From contig JAEXOR010000044.1 in the NCBI GenBank assembly GCA_023439185.1, forward strand, positions 62,001 to 126,000: 64,000 nt of DNA, read 5' to 3'. The notes beneath the pieces are model-generated. The model searched no databases, was not told the DNA's origin, and saw only the letters and a program-made list of their open reading frames with translations. How positions within the stretch are numbered: position 1 is the first letter of the stretch; every line of letters begins with the position of its first letter. This DNA is from Bacillota bacterium (GTDB lineage: Bacteria; Bacillota; Desulfotomaculia; Desulfotomaculales; Desulfallaceae). Below are positions 50,840-60,188 of this stretch, piece after piece. Both the position numbers and the translations under genes were made by a program.

Positions 50840-51892
50840 TTACCTGCGCGCGTAGCAGGTTATGTCCACTCCCCTGCGCTGGAGCCATTCGGCGGTAAAC
50901 CCGGTGATGATTACGGGTTTACCGGTCAACTCCTTCAGGTTCCCGGCGCCGGTCATCAGCATTATCCTTTGCAGCTCAGCTTTAATACTTTCAACCCGTT
51001 CAATTAGCCCCTGTTCAGACCCCGCGGACAACACCTGCAGGAAATGCCCGGCCATCCCCACCAGTCCGGCTCCCAAAGCCAGGGCGCAGGCCACATCAAC
51101 CCGGCCGGTAAATCCGCCGCTGGCGGTAATTGACAAGGACAGGTTTAAACTCAACGCTTCCAACAGGCTGCAGGCCGTGGTAATGCCGATGTTGGGGAAG
51201 TTTTTGTCACCGGCCCGCCCTGAACGCATCCCTTCAATCCGGTTAAAATCCGTTCCGCCTTTACCGCCCACGTCAATATATTTTACCCCGGCAGCATGGA
51301 TTTTTCTGATTGTTTCCCGGGACAAGCCAAAGCCGACCTCTTTGATTATTACCGGCACCGGCGACTGCCGGACGATGCTTTCAATGTTGGCCAGGGTATG
51401 GCTGAAGTTCCTGTCGCCATCGGCCATGGCCAGTTCCTGGGCAACATTTAAATGCAACTGAAGGCTGTCTGCCTCAATCATGGCCACGGCTTCCATTGCC
51501 ATATCCGGCGTGGCGAGGGCGCTGAGATTGGCCAGTAAAACCCCGTCGGGGTTCTCGTCCCGGGCTACTTTATAGGTGTCCCGGACCCCGGGGTCTTCCA
51601 GGCCCGCCATCTGAGAGCCGACGGCCATGGCAATGCCGGTCCGGGCCGCGCATCGCGCCAGACTGCGGTTGATATGCTTTACTTCGGGATGACCGCCGGT
51701 CATGGCATTAATTAAAAGCGGGGCCGTTAACTTTTTATTCAGAAAGTAACTGGTGGTATCAACCTCATCAAGATCCAATCCGGGCAATGCCTCGTAAACC
51801 AGCCGGAGGTCCTTAAAACCGTTTTCCATCGGTAACGGCGCGTTTTTCAGAGCATATTCAATATGCTCTTTTTTCCGGTTTTGTCTGGACAT
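50840..51892 (-). CDS. fni: Type 2 isopentenyl-diphosphate delta-isomerase
   Basis: An FMN-dependent isomerase interconverting IPP and DMAPP for isoprenoids. The 350-residue TIM-barrel protein has RKKEHIEYALKN, LINAMTGGHPEVKHINRSLA, IIKEVGFGLS, YIDVGGKGGTDFNRIE and ITASGGFTGRVDVACALALGA. Length is normal. ATG 51892 with GGTGGGG upstream is preferred to a TTG two codons earlier. Monocistronic, between two terminators. Confidence 0.95.
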   Translation of the reverse strand: MSRQNRKKEHIEYALKNAPLPMENGFKDLRLVYEALPGLDLDEVDTTSYFLNKKLTAPLLINAMTGGHPEVKHINRSLARCAARTGIAMAVGSQMAGLEDPGVRDTYKVARDENPDGVLLANLSALATPDMAMEAVAMIEADSLQLHLNVAQELAMADGDRNFSHTLANIESIVRQSPVPVIIKEVGFGLSRETIRKIHAAGVKYIDVGGKGGTDFNRIEGMRSGRAGDKNFPNIGITTACSLLEALSLNLSLSITASGGFTGRVDVACALALGAGLVGMAGHFLQVLSAGSEQGLIERVESIKAELQRIMLMTGAGNLKELTGKPVIITGFTAEWLQRRGVDITCYARR

Positions 51893-52002
51893 GTTCAAGC
51901 CCCACCACCGCCTTTCTCACGCTTTTTTATCCTTCCCCAGTGGACCCGCCCAATTCTCTTCCTGATAGGAAGATATGTGTATCACCGTCATATTCCGGTA
52001 AA

Positions 52003-52038
52003 CTAAAAAATCGGGCTGCTGTGAAAAGCATCCCGATA
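52003..52038 (-). terminator. Intrinsic terminator of the LysM gene
   Basis: On the minus strand ATCGGGATGCT pairs with AGCAGCCCGAT (one mismatch) followed by TTTTTT, 30 bases past the stop of the LysM gene. Confidence 0.85.
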
Positions 52039-52066
52039 TGTTTAATTAACTCATGACGGGCAAGTT

Positions 52067-52594
52067 TTAGGCGTCCGTCTTTTTGGGGATCTTGATCTTC
52101 TGTCCCACCTGCAGTATGGATTCCGCACTTAAGCCGTTCAGTTCGGTTATCTTGGATATATAGCTTTCCGAACCGAATAAGGATACTGATATTCCGCCCA
52201 GGGTATCGCCGGGCTGGATTGTATATTCTTCATAACTTATTTCGGCCTGCTGACTTTCGGCCGGCTGGTTTCCGGCGGGCTTGGTTTCGGCCGGTTGATT
52301 TTCGGTTGCTGTTTCATCCGGTTTGGCAGCATCCCCAGCCTGGTTGTCTTTTTCTACGATGGCGTTTTGCAGAACCTTAATTTCTTCCTTCAGGTTTTCG
52401 GTCTCGACAGCCAGTTTTTTATTTTCAATTTGCAGAAAAGCTTTTTCATTGTTGGTGTACCAGACGCCGAATAATGAAATGAATGTAATAACGGAAGCCA
52501 GCAGGGTCATCATTTGCCAGCGGAAGAGCCCTTTTTTAGCCGCAGTGCTTTCTTCAAATTTGTCAATCGGTGTATTTTTTTTGCGCTTCGGCAT
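52067..52594 (-). CDS. Membrane-anchored LysM domain protein
   Basis: A 175-residue protein. Residues 1-25 are cytoplasmic and basic, and residues 27-47 form a membrane helix. Residues 50-85 form a coiled coil (NEKAFLQIENKKLAVETENLKEE), then comes a Pro/Glu/Gln-rich linker of repeated PAETKPAGN/PAESQQAE units. Residues 122-172 are a LysM domain (YTIQPGDTLGGISVSLFGSE...LQVGQKIKIP). It probably tethers to peptidoglycan at the cell surface. Confidence 0.88.
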   Translation of the reverse strand: MPKRKKNTPIDKFEESTAAKKGLFRWQMMTLLASVITFISLFGVWYTNNEKAFLQIENKKLAVETENLKEEIKVLQNAIVEKDNQAGDAAKPDETATENQPAETKPAGNQPAESQQAEISYEEYTIQPGDTLGGISVSLFGSESYISKITELNGLSAESILQVGQKIKIPKKTDA

Positions 52595-52691
52595 TTTGTC
52601 ATACCTCTCTTCGACAAATTGGCTAAATTATTATAACATAGCGCTGCCTTTTAATAAAGGTTTCTCAAAATATAAACAATACAAGAAATAA

Positions 52692-52723
52692 GTGGAACCT
52701 TCTTCCGGAGAAGAAGGTTCCAC
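52692..52723. terminator. Perfect 14-bp hairpin
   Basis: GTGGAACCTTCTTC, CGGA, GAAGAAGGTTCCAC. It has no strong T-tail on either strand, so it may be a terminator or the border of the repeat tract that starts right after it. Confidence 0.5.
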
Positions 52724-52736
52724 ATTAGATAAAGCC

Positions 52737-53155
52737 CGCAATGACCTACGCTACAACCACTATGAGTATCTGCATAGCCCACAACAACCTTTCGGCTGCT
52801 ATAGACCATTACGACACCCATAATGATCTTTGCTCGACTATTATGGATATCTTATGAGCCTGCAACAATCTTTCGACTGCTGCAAACCCAAAAGCTTAAC
52901 GGAGAACGGATATACCGGAATACGCTAAGTTATATCGACACCCATAATAGTCTTAGCTCGACCGGTAAACATCCCTTGCGACCATACTGCAATCGTTCGG
53001 ACTGCAGCACAGCCTGCCGGAACATTTACCGATCTGCCCGCCGGCTAATACAGAGCCACTTGTGACCCTGCATTAACCTTTGGCCGACCATTACAGAGCC
53101 TTTCGACCCTGCAACGCTCTTGGCTCGGCCATTACGAACCTCATGCTGTTATAAT
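52737..53155 (+). repeat. Degenerate tandem repeats, about 41-bp period
   Basis: About ten imperfect units share a core like AATCTTTCGACTGC or GATCTTTGCTCGAC. Core positions are near 52746, 52787, 52826, 52867, 52948, 52991, 53074 and 53116; gaps of about 82 bases fit units too decayed to see. Some units contain small inverted repeats (CCATAAT...ATTATGG around 52819). The unit length is not a multiple of three and no protein frame runs through. Repeats are too divergent, and spacers lacking, for a CRISPR array. Confidence 0.6.
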
Positions 53156-53274
53156 AACCGTTTCACGCAAAAATATAATTGGCAAATTAATGCTTATACG
53201 GATTTTAAAATGCCGGTTTTGAATTTCTTATCACGAGTTTGTGGCGGCCCTATTTTTACCCAGATTATCTGAAA
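53156..53274. other. AT-rich spacer
   Basis: About 120 bases between the repeat tract and the regulatory sites of the 53494 operon. No gene, RNA or repeat was recognised. Confidence 0.4.
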
Positions 53275-53301
53275 TGGGACACATTTGTTGAACGTGTCAC
53301 A
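53275..53301 (+). promoter_or_regulatory. Inverted repeat, candidate enhancer site
   Basis: TGGGACAC, 11 bases, GTGTCACA. The GGACAC/GTGTC half-sites recur in the large palindrome at 63445, upstream of the other sigma-54 operon. Its distance of about 125 bases from the -24/-12 promoter suits an activator site. Confidence 0.55.
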
Positions 53302-53353
53302 TTATTGATAATTACTGAAAAATGAGACTATTTTATTTGCTGTGGTTATCGAT

Positions 53354-53371
53354 TGTCCGGTTTTTGATAAT
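53354..53371 (-). promoter_or_regulatory. Shared 18-bp motif upstream of the sigma-54 operon
   Basis: Read on the minus strand: ATTATCAAAAACCGGACA. Near-identical copies lie at 63387-63404 and in both arms of the palindrome at 63445-63494. Likely binding site of an activator encoded nearby. Confidence 0.6.
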
Positions 53372-53422
53372 TTACTTAGGTAATTTTTATGAAAAAGTTC
53401 TTTTTTTGTGTGTTCAGTCGGT

Positions 53423-53439
53423 AGGCATGTTTTTTGCTC
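53423..53439 (+). promoter_or_regulatory. Sigma-54 (-24/-12) promoter
   Basis: AGGCATGTTTTTTGCTC has the invariant GG (53424-53425) and GC (53436-53437) ten bases apart, with TTGCT at -12. It is 55 bases before the start of the electron-transfer gene. Confidence 0.8.
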
Positions 53440-53493
53440 ACGATAACTTTTTAACATTACTTTTAGCATGACTCTATTTTACGGAGAATCTAT

Positions 53494-56400
53494 ATGGAAA
53501 CAATCGTACTTAATATCGACGGGCGCGAGATTGAAACCCAAAAGGGCAAGACCGTACTGGAGGCGGCATTGGAGGCGGGCATTTACATTCCCAACCTCTG
53601 TCATCACCCGGATTTGCAGCCCATTGGCGCCTGCCGGCTATGTGTTGTTGAAATCGAGGGCCGGCAAGATATACCCACCGCGTGTACAACGCCGGCTGAA
53701 GAGGGTATGGTGGTAAAAACCAATACGTCCGGGGTTGAACAAATACGCCGTCTGGCTGCGGAGTTGCTGCTTGCCGTACATCCATCCGACTGTTCTACCT
53801 GTCCCAAATATGGTAAATGCGAATTTCAGTCATTAACTCAATTATTGGGTGTCAGTGCCGGACGTTTGAGAAAAAGGCATAAACATGCGCCGGTGAATAC
53901 CGGCAACCCGCTTTTTCTTCATGACCCCGGCAGGTGCGTTCTGTGCGGGCGATGTGTCAGAGCCTGCCACGGACTGCGTGGGGTGCGGGTGCTCAATTAT
54001 AACAAGCAAAACAGGGAAATTTATATCGGTACGGCCATGGATCTTTCCCTGGCTGACGCAGGCTGCAAGTTTTGCGGGGCGTGTGTTGAGGTTTGTCCCA
54101 CGGGCGCTCTCAGGGATCATGAGGGATTGTTATTGACGGGGGTCACCCGCAAGGAGGCGTTAATCCCTTGCCGGACTGCTTGTCCGGCGGGAATAGATAT
54201 ACCCCGGTATATCCGTTTAATCCGTGCAAACAAGCCTGCGAAAGCTTTAGCGGTAATCAGGGAGAAGGTCCCTTTCCCGATGAGCCTCGGTTATGTGTGC
54301 AGCCATTGCTGTGAAACCGCCTGCCGCCGCAGGGAGGTAAATGACCCTGTTTCCATCTGTAACCTGAAGCGTTTTGCCGCTGCAAACGATGACCGGCGAT
54401 GGAAGGATAAATCCAAGCAGGCTTCTGCAACCGGCAAGCGGGTGGCGGTGGTGGGCGCCGGGCCCGCCGGGCTGACCGCGGCGTATTATTTGGCCAAGCA
54501 GGGCCATAGCGTCACCGTATTTGAAGCATTACCATTCCCCGGCGGCATGCTGAGATTCGGGATCCCCGAATACCGGCTGCCCGCGGCAGTACTTATGGAA
54601 GAAATTAAAGAAATTGAAAGTGCGGGAGTGGAGATCAGGACCAATACAAGGGTAGATTCAGTAGTTCATCTACTGGAAACAGGATATGATGCCGTCCTGG
54701 TGGCCGCCGGCTCCCATCAGGGGATCAAGCTGCCTATTCCCGGCGCTGGCCTTGACGGGGTGCTGGTTAATATATCTTTTTTAAGAGACGTGAGGCTTGG
54801 TAAAAAGGTCAGTGTGAGTGGCAAAAGGGTGGTCGTCCTTGGCGGCGGGAATGTTGCCTTTGATTGCGCCCGCGTGGCCCGTCGGCTGGGCGCCGGTGAA
54901 GTCTGCGTAGCTTGTTTGGAATCAAGAGAGAAAATGCCGGCCGGCTTGGAGGAGATCAAACAGGGTGAGGAAGAGGGGATTGTCATTCATCCTTCTCAAA
55001 CCTTCGTTAAAATTCTCGGCGATCGGGGGCGGGTGACCGGTGTTGAGTGTCTTGATGTAAAGTCGTTTGCGTTTGATGAAAACGGTAAAGCGCAAATTGA
55101 CGTTGCCGAAGATTCAAAACACGTTCTGCCGGCTGACATTGTTATTTTTGCCGTCGGTCAGCGCCCGCAAAACATGGACAGGTTCGGTTTGACCACCGGC
55201 CGGGGCAATACAATCCTGGTTGACCGGGACACCCTGGGGACAAATAAGGAAGCGGTGTTCGCGGCTGGCGATGTAGCAACCGGAACTAAATCGGTCATTG
55301 AGGCTGTTGTCGCGGGAAGAAGGGCGGCTGTCGCCATCGATAAATTCCTCGGCGGGGACGGCATGATCGATGAGAAATTGGCGCCGGTGGAAGAGCCCGG
55401 TGCCTGGCTCGGGCGCGAAGAGGGCTTTGCCGGGCTGTGCCGGAGTGATTCATGCTGTGCGCCGGTAGAGCAGCGCACTAACAATTTCGACCGGGTTGAC
55501 CGGGGCTATGACGCGGAAACGGCGCTGAAGGAGGCGCGGCGCTGCTTGCAGTGCGACCTCAGAACCATGATCACGGAAAAGAAATTCTGGGCGCTGAAAG
55601 AGAAACCGGCCGGCGTAAACAGTGCGGAGGCACTGGCCAATGTCTCTATGATTATGCAAAAGGGCGCCGGCTGGTACGCCGGCTTCGGCACTGAAAAAAG
55701 CCAAGGAACCAAATTACTGACCCTTGCCGGCCAGGTGGCGCGCCCCGGCGTTATTGAAGTGCCGGCGGGCGCCACGCTCCGTCAAATTGTCTATGAAATC
55801 GGCGGGGGTATTCCGAGTCGTGAATTTAAGGCGCTGCAGATCGGTGGTCCCACGGGGAGCTTTTTTCCGGCCGGTGCTTTGGACCTGGTCGTTGACTATG
55901 GGGCCTTAGCCGCCGGGGAAGCTGTTATGGGCTCCGGAAGAATTACGGTTTACGATTCCGGCGCCTGTATGGTCGATTTGGCTAAAGACTGTCTCTCCTT
56001 GATTAAGGCTGAATCCTGCGGCAAGTGCGTGCTGTGCCGTGAAGGAACCGCGCAACTGTATGCCATTTTGACGGACATAACGGAGGGTAAGGGCAGGCCC
56101 GGAGATATCGAGCTGCTGTTGGAATTATGCGCGGGCATCCGGACCGGGTCCAGCTGCGACCTGGGCGGCACGGCGCCCAACCCGGTATTGACCCTAATCA
56201 AATATTTCCGTGATGAGCTTGAGGCGCATATCAAGAGGAAGCGGTGTCCGGCGCTGGTATGCAAAAAATATATTACCTATCACATTCTTGGCGACAAGTG
56301 CCAGGGCTGCGGCATTTGTTTGCGGCAATGCCCCGCCGGCGCCATTGCCGGCGGGGAACGGTTAATCCATGTGATAGACCAGGACGAGTGTACCAAGTGC

Positions 56401-56514
56401 GGGATCTGCCTGGAGGTATGCCCGCCCGGGTATGACGCTGTGACCAAAGCCGGGGGGGTAAAACCAAAAACCCCCGGTGAGCCAATCCCTGTGGGAAGCT
56501 GGAAAAAAAGGTAA
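53494..56514 (+). CDS. NuoG/GltD/NuoF-like electron-transfer fusion protein
   Basis: A 1006-residue multi-centre oxidoreductase. Residues 1-80 are a [2Fe-2S] ferredoxin domain (GACRLCVVEIEG...ACTTPAEEG). Residues 85-135 are a NuoG-type His/Cys cluster region (HPSDCSTCPKYGKC). Residues 140-215 hold two 4Fe-4S sites (CVLCGRCVRAC, CKFCGACVEVCPTGAL). Residues 222-640 are a GltD/NfnB-type FAD/NAD(P) module (CRTACPAGIDIPRY, VVGAGPAGLTAAYYLA, VVLGGGNVAFDCARVARRL). Residues 700-900 are a NuoF-like SLBB and cluster segment (ESCGKCVLCREGT) without its NADH/FMN domain, and residues 925-985 are two more 4Fe-4S motifs. It probably feeds NAD(P)H electrons to the flavoprotein encoded next. Sigma-54 promoter upstream. 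Confidence 0.88.
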   Translation: METIVLNIDGREIETQKGKTVLEAALEAGIYIPNLCHHPDLQPIGACRLCVVEIEGRQDIPTACTTPAEEGMVVKTNTSGVEQIRRLAAELLLAVHPSDCSTCPKYGKCEFQSLTQLLGVSAGRLRKRHKHAPVNTGNPLFLHDPGRCVLCGRCVRACHGLRGVRVLNYNKQNREIYIGTAMDLSLADAGCKFCGACVEVCPTGALRDHEGLLLTGVTRKEALIPCRTACPAGIDIPRYIRLIRANKPAKALAVIREKVPFPMSLGYVCSHCCETACRRREVNDPVSICNLKRFAAANDDRRWKDKSKQASATGKRVAVVGAGPAGLTAAYYLAKQGHSVTVFEALPFPGGMLRFGIPEYRLPAAVLMEEIKEIESAGVEIRTNTRVDSVVHLLETGYDAVLVAAGSHQGIKLPIPGAGLDGVLVNISFLRDVRLGKKVSVSGKRVVVLGGGNVAFDCARVARRLGAGEVCVACLESREKMPAGLEEIKQGEEEGIVIHPSQTFVKILGDRGRVTGVECLDVKSFAFDENGKAQIDVAEDSKHVLPADIVIFAVGQRPQNMDRFGLTTGRGNTILVDRDTLGTNKEAVFAAGDVATGTKSVIEAVVAGRRAAVAIDKFLGGDGMIDEKLAPVEEPGAWLGREEGFAGLCRSDSCCAPVEQRTNNFDRVDRGYDAETALKEARRCLQCDLRTMITEKKFWALKEKPAGVNSAEALANVSMIMQKGAGWYAGFGTEKSQGTKLLTLAGQVARPGVIEVPAGATLRQIVYEIGGGIPSREFKALQIGGPTGSFFPAGALDLVVDYGALAAGEAVMGSGRITVYDSGACMVDLAKDCLSLIKAESCGKCVLCREGTAQLYAILTDITEGKGRPGDIELLLELCAGIRTGSSCDLGGTAPNPVLTLIKYFRDELEAHIKRKRCPALVCKKYITYHILGDKCQGCGICLRQCPAGAIAGGERLIHVIDQDECTKCGICLEVCPPGYDAVTKAGGVKPKTPGEPIPVGSWKKR

Positions 56515-56545
56515 CTGAAAAATTTTTTGTAAGGAGCGATGGTTC

Positions 56546-57991
56546 ATGAAGCAAGTGACTGCGGATGTGGCAATAATCGCGGGCGGCCCCGCCGGATTGG
56601 CGGCGGCGGTGGCGGCGGCCGAAAACGGCGTCAGCGTGGTTGTATTTGAAAAATCCAGTGTAACGGGAGGCTGCGGCAATATGGCCATGGGTCCTTTCGG
56701 CGTTGAAAGCAGACTGCAAAAAAAGCAAATTATCGGGCTCACCAGGGAGGAAGCCTTTAAAATCCATATGGAATACAACCATTGGATTCCCGATGCCCGG
56801 CTGGTGCGGGCCTTCATAGACAAATCAGGCAGCACCATTGACTGGCTGGAGGATATGGGAGTGGAGTTTTTATTAGCCGCCAGGCACTTTACAACCTCGC
56901 AGCCCACCTGGCACGTGATCAAAACGCACGGCGGAGCGCACGGGACCGGGGGCTTGATATTTAAAGCGCTGACGGACAGGGCGGCAGAGCTTGGCGTGGA
57001 GTTTTACTTAAATACGCCTGTTAAAAAGATATTTAAAGAGAACGGGCGCGTGGCGGGGTTTCTAGCTGAAGATGGTGCGGGAGAAACAATACAGGTTAAC
57101 GCCAAAGCCGTTATTGTGGCCACCGGCGGTTTCGGCGGCAATGCCGAAATGATTAAGCAGTATACCGGCTTTGAGTGGGGACGTGATTTATTCTCGTTTA
57201 AAATCCCCGGCATAGACGGCGACGGCCTCCGGATGGCCTGGGAAGCAGGGGCGGCCAAAACCCGGATGCTGATTGAAATGTATTGCGCCACCCCCAACCA
57301 GGACCAGCATTGGTACCTCGACGCGGTATTCCGTCAGCCGAATCTTTTGGTGAATTTAAACGGTGAACGTTTCTTTAATGAAGAAGTGATGCCCAATAAC
57401 ACCTTTGCCGGCAACGCCATTGCCGGGCAGAAAAACCGCACCGCGTTTATGATCATTGATCAATCAATCAAGAAGCATTATTTAAAGCACGGGTTTGATC
57501 AAATATGTTATGATATTCCCCTTGAAGACGCCGGTGATTTTGAAAGTGAGCTGCAAATAGCTGTTGATGAGGGTTCCAAAGATTTCTTTATCGCTGATTC
57601 AATTGAAGAATTGGCTGAAAAGGCCGGCATCAACGTGGAAAACCTGAAAACGACCGTTGACGAATACAATAAAGCCTGCGAAAGCCGGGACACGTTGTTT
57701 AACAAGGACTATCGATTTTTGAAACCAATTAAGAAGCCTAAATTTTACGCCGGTAAATTGGTGCCGAGCGGATTCGGCAGTTTGGGCGGCATAAAAATAA
57801 ATTATAGGGCTGAAGTGCTGGACGAGGAATTTGAAGTAATGCCTGGGTTTTACGCGGCCGGCACCGATGCCAATGCCATTCATTCCGACAGCTATACCTT
57901 TATGCTGCCGGGCAATTCAATGGGATTTGCCATCAACAGCGGGCGCATCGCCGGCGAAAGTGCCGCGGAATATGTGGAATCTCTTGAATAA
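56546..57991 (+). CDS. Fumarate reductase-like FAD-binding flavoprotein
   Basis: A 481-residue FAD_binding_2 flavoprotein. It has the Rossmann motif VAIIAGGPAGLAAAVAAAENG, TGGCGNMAMGPFG and HGTGGLIFKAL, an active-site region with GGIKINYRAEVLD, and the C-terminal AGTDANAIHSDSYTFMLPGNSMGFAINSGRIAGE. Relatives reduce activated C=C bonds (fumarate, enoates, 3-ketosteroids, urocanate). Here the first Gly of GxGxxG is replaced (AGGPAG). It lies 31 bases after the electron-transfer gene and is probably its terminal reductase. Substrate unknown; an unsaturated acid linked to the CoA-transferase/thiolase operon is plausible. Confidence 0.85.
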   Translation: MKQVTADVAIIAGGPAGLAAAVAAAENGVSVVVFEKSSVTGGCGNMAMGPFGVESRLQKKQIIGLTREEAFKIHMEYNHWIPDARLVRAFIDKSGSTIDWLEDMGVEFLLAARHFTTSQPTWHVIKTHGGAHGTGGLIFKALTDRAAELGVEFYLNTPVKKIFKENGRVAGFLAEDGAGETIQVNAKAVIVATGGFGGNAEMIKQYTGFEWGRDLFSFKIPGIDGDGLRMAWEAGAAKTRMLIEMYCATPNQDQHWYLDAVFRQPNLLVNLNGERFFNEEVMPNNTFAGNAIAGQKNRTAFMIIDQSIKKHYLKHGFDQICYDIPLEDAGDFESELQIAVDEGSKDFFIADSIEELAEKAGINVENLKTTVDEYNKACESRDTLFNKDYRFLKPIKKPKFYAGKLVPSGFGSLGGIKINYRAEVLDEEFEVMPGFYAAGTDANAIHSDSYTFMLPGNSMGFAINSGRIAGESAAEYVESLE

Positions 57992-58038
57992 GACGGAGTA
58001 AACAAATTTCATATTTGGGGTGAGTATATCGATGTGGT

Positions 58039-58069
58039 TCCCTGCGGGTAATGCGGCAGGGATTTTTTT
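58039..58069 (+). terminator. Intrinsic terminator of the flavoprotein operon
   Basis: TCCCTGC (58039-58045) pairs with GCAGGGA (58056-58062), followed by seven T. It separates the operon from the convergent regulator gene. Confidence 0.9.
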
Positions 58070-58073
58070 ACTG

Positions 58074-60071
58074 TTAAAGGTTAATCTCCCTTACTTTCCT
58101 GTAAAGGGTGCTCCGGGCAATTCCCAGTTCCCTGGCTGTAAGCAGCATATTGCCCCGGTTTTTTTCCAGGCAGGTTAGGATAGTGTGATGCTCTAACGTC
58201 TTGATCGACTTTTTTAGTTTTTGCTCATAAATACTGCTTACAATAGATTTTTTATTCGTGGGGATATTTAATTTTTCCAGGAGAATATCCGATGAAATGG
58301 TATTGCCCTCGCATAGATTAACCGCTCTTTCAATAACATTCTGTAACTCCCGTATATTTCCCGGCCAGTCGTATAACGAACATTTTTCGTATACATCCGG
58401 GTTGATGTAATCTATTTTTTTTCCCATCCGGGACGATAGTTTTTTAACAAAATGAGCGATTAATAATGGTATATCTTCTTTTCTATCCCTTAGGGGTGGA
58501 ATTTCAATACATACAACATTAATCCGGTAAAATAAATCTGATCTGAAATTGCCTTTATTTACTTCATCGACCAGGTCTTTATTGGTGGCTGCGATAATGC
58601 GCACATCAACAGGAATGGCCTTATCGCCTCCGATGCGGGTAACCGCTTTTTCCTCCAAAACACGCAAAAGAACCGACTGCATGTCCAAGGGCATTTCCCC
58701 GATTTCATCAAGGAAAATGGTCCCGCTGTCCGCCAGCTCAAATTTCCCCGGGCTGCCGCCTTTTTTAGCGCCGGTGAAGGCGCCTTCCACATACCCAAAA
58801 AGCTCGCTGCCCAGCAAATCCCGCGGAATGGCCGCGCAATTTATGGCGATATAGGTCTGACCGCATCTGGAACTGGCATTGTGGACGGCTTGGGCGAACA
58901 AGTCTTTGCCGGTGCCGCTTTCCCCCAGGAGCAGAATATTGGAGTCGCTTTTCGACACCTTGTGCCCCGTCTCCAGGCAGTTAAGAAAGATTTTTTCTTT
59001 GCCAATCAGGTCGTTAAAGGTAAACCGGGCATAATTGCCCAATGCATTGGCAATCAGCCTGGCCGCGCGGGAGATCTTTTGGATAATCAGAATTTTTCCA
59101 ATGCGCTTACCGTCCAAATATATAAAGCGCGTGTTGACGACGCACCTGATCATCTCAGACGAATTATAGATGTCTATAAACTGGTCGGTAACAGCTTCTT
59201 TGGAATTAATTGCGTTCACCAGGTCGAAATTCTTTTTTGAAGCCCCGTAGGGGCTTCTGACCAGGGTAAAGATATTTTTTCCAACCGGGTTTTCTTTAAA
59301 GCCAAAAATATTGATTGCTTTTTGGTTGGCGTGGGTGATCCCGCCGAATTCGTCAAGAGCGATTAACCCGTCTGCAAAGCATTCCATGATCAAATTTTTG
59401 TACTGGTGCGCAATTTCGGATGCTTTCGCCATGCGACGGGCGGATATTTGTTTTTCAATGGAGTCCACCGCTGCGATGACCATGCCCAGGGTATGCTGGT
59501 GCACCATTTCATATGTTCCGATCATGACCAGCATACCGATGAGCCGATGGGTATCGGGATCATGAATGGGCGCCGCCGAGGTGGTGCCGTCGTGCAGGCA
59601 TGCGCACCAGTTCTCATGAGGCAGGACCTGAAACGGTCTGTCGTGATGGAAAGCCAGGGTGGGCGCAAAGGCTCCTATGATAGACTCCGACCATACGCTT
59701 CCCGGAACGGCATTAACTTTGACCAGCAGTTTTAAAGCTTCCGGATCACCGATTGATTCACCGGAATCAATTAGGATGCGGTTTTCAACCAACTGAAGGG
59801 ATATTGCGAACCCGGAACCTTTTACAAAATTATAAAGATTTTCCATAACCTGAATGGCTATATTGATAAGCTCCTGGTTTTTTGTTTTAATCCTTTCGAA
59901 TTCTGCGCCGGGCAATATTTCTTCGTTTTTATGCTTGTACGGGTCGATTTTACCCCTGCACCGCTCCCATGAACTGAGGACCTCCGGTCTGACCACGGAA
60001 AAGTCAAACGGTTCATGATTAACAAATTTTTCCCAGGCGTCTTTGATGGGGCAATTGGTTTGCGCAGTCAT
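58074..60071 (-). CDS. Sigma-54-dependent activator, AcoR type
   Basis: A 665-residue enhancer-binding protein. Residues 1-190 form a GAF-type sensor with the AcoR-like PGSVWSESIIGAFAPTLAFHHDRPFQVLPHENW region. Residues of about 215-320 form a PAS domain. Residues 340-580 form an AAA+ domain with Walker A GESGTGKD, the sigma-54-contacting GAFTGA and IFLDEIGEMP. The C-terminal Fis-type helix-turn-helix is NMLLTARELGIARSTLYRKV. It is the likely activator of the -24/-12 promoters at 53423 and 63325. GGGGGG precedes ATG 60071. The inducer is unknown. Confidence 0.93.
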   Translation of the reverse strand: MTAQTNCPIKDAWEKFVNHEPFDFSVVRPEVLSSWERCRGKIDPYKHKNEEILPGAEFERIKTKNQELINIAIQVMENLYNFVKGSGFAISLQLVENRILIDSGESIGDPEALKLLVKVNAVPGSVWSESIIGAFAPTLAFHHDRPFQVLPHENWCACLHDGTTSAAPIHDPDTHRLIGMLVMIGTYEMVHQHTLGMVIAAVDSIEKQISARRMAKASEIAHQYKNLIMECFADGLIALDEFGGITHANQKAINIFGFKENPVGKNIFTLVRSPYGASKKNFDLVNAINSKEAVTDQFIDIYNSSEMIRCVVNTRFIYLDGKRIGKILIIQKISRAARLIANALGNYARFTFNDLIGKEKIFLNCLETGHKVSKSDSNILLLGESGTGKDLFAQAVHNASSRCGQTYIAINCAAIPRDLLGSELFGYVEGAFTGAKKGGSPGKFELADSGTIFLDEIGEMPLDMQSVLLRVLEEKAVTRIGGDKAIPVDVRIIAATNKDLVDEVNKGNFRSDLFYRINVVCIEIPPLRDRKEDIPLLIAHFVKKLSSRMGKKIDYINPDVYEKCSLYDWPGNIRELQNVIERAVNLCEGNTISSDILLEKLNIPTNKKSIVSSIYEQKLKKSIKTLEHHTILTCLEKNRGNMLLTARELGIARSTLYRKVREINL

Positions 60072-60188
60072 CTTAATTCCCCCCGTACGTTTTATGCTGA
60101 ATAATCTGAAATTGTTTTTAATAATTAAAATATTCTTAATTGGTATCTTTTATATAACATACAAATGAATAGGATTCAAGTAAGATCA

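Noticed and set aside
52737..53155. CRISPR array
   Set aside because: Repeats are imperfect and contiguous, there are no unique spacers of constant length and no cas genes nearby.
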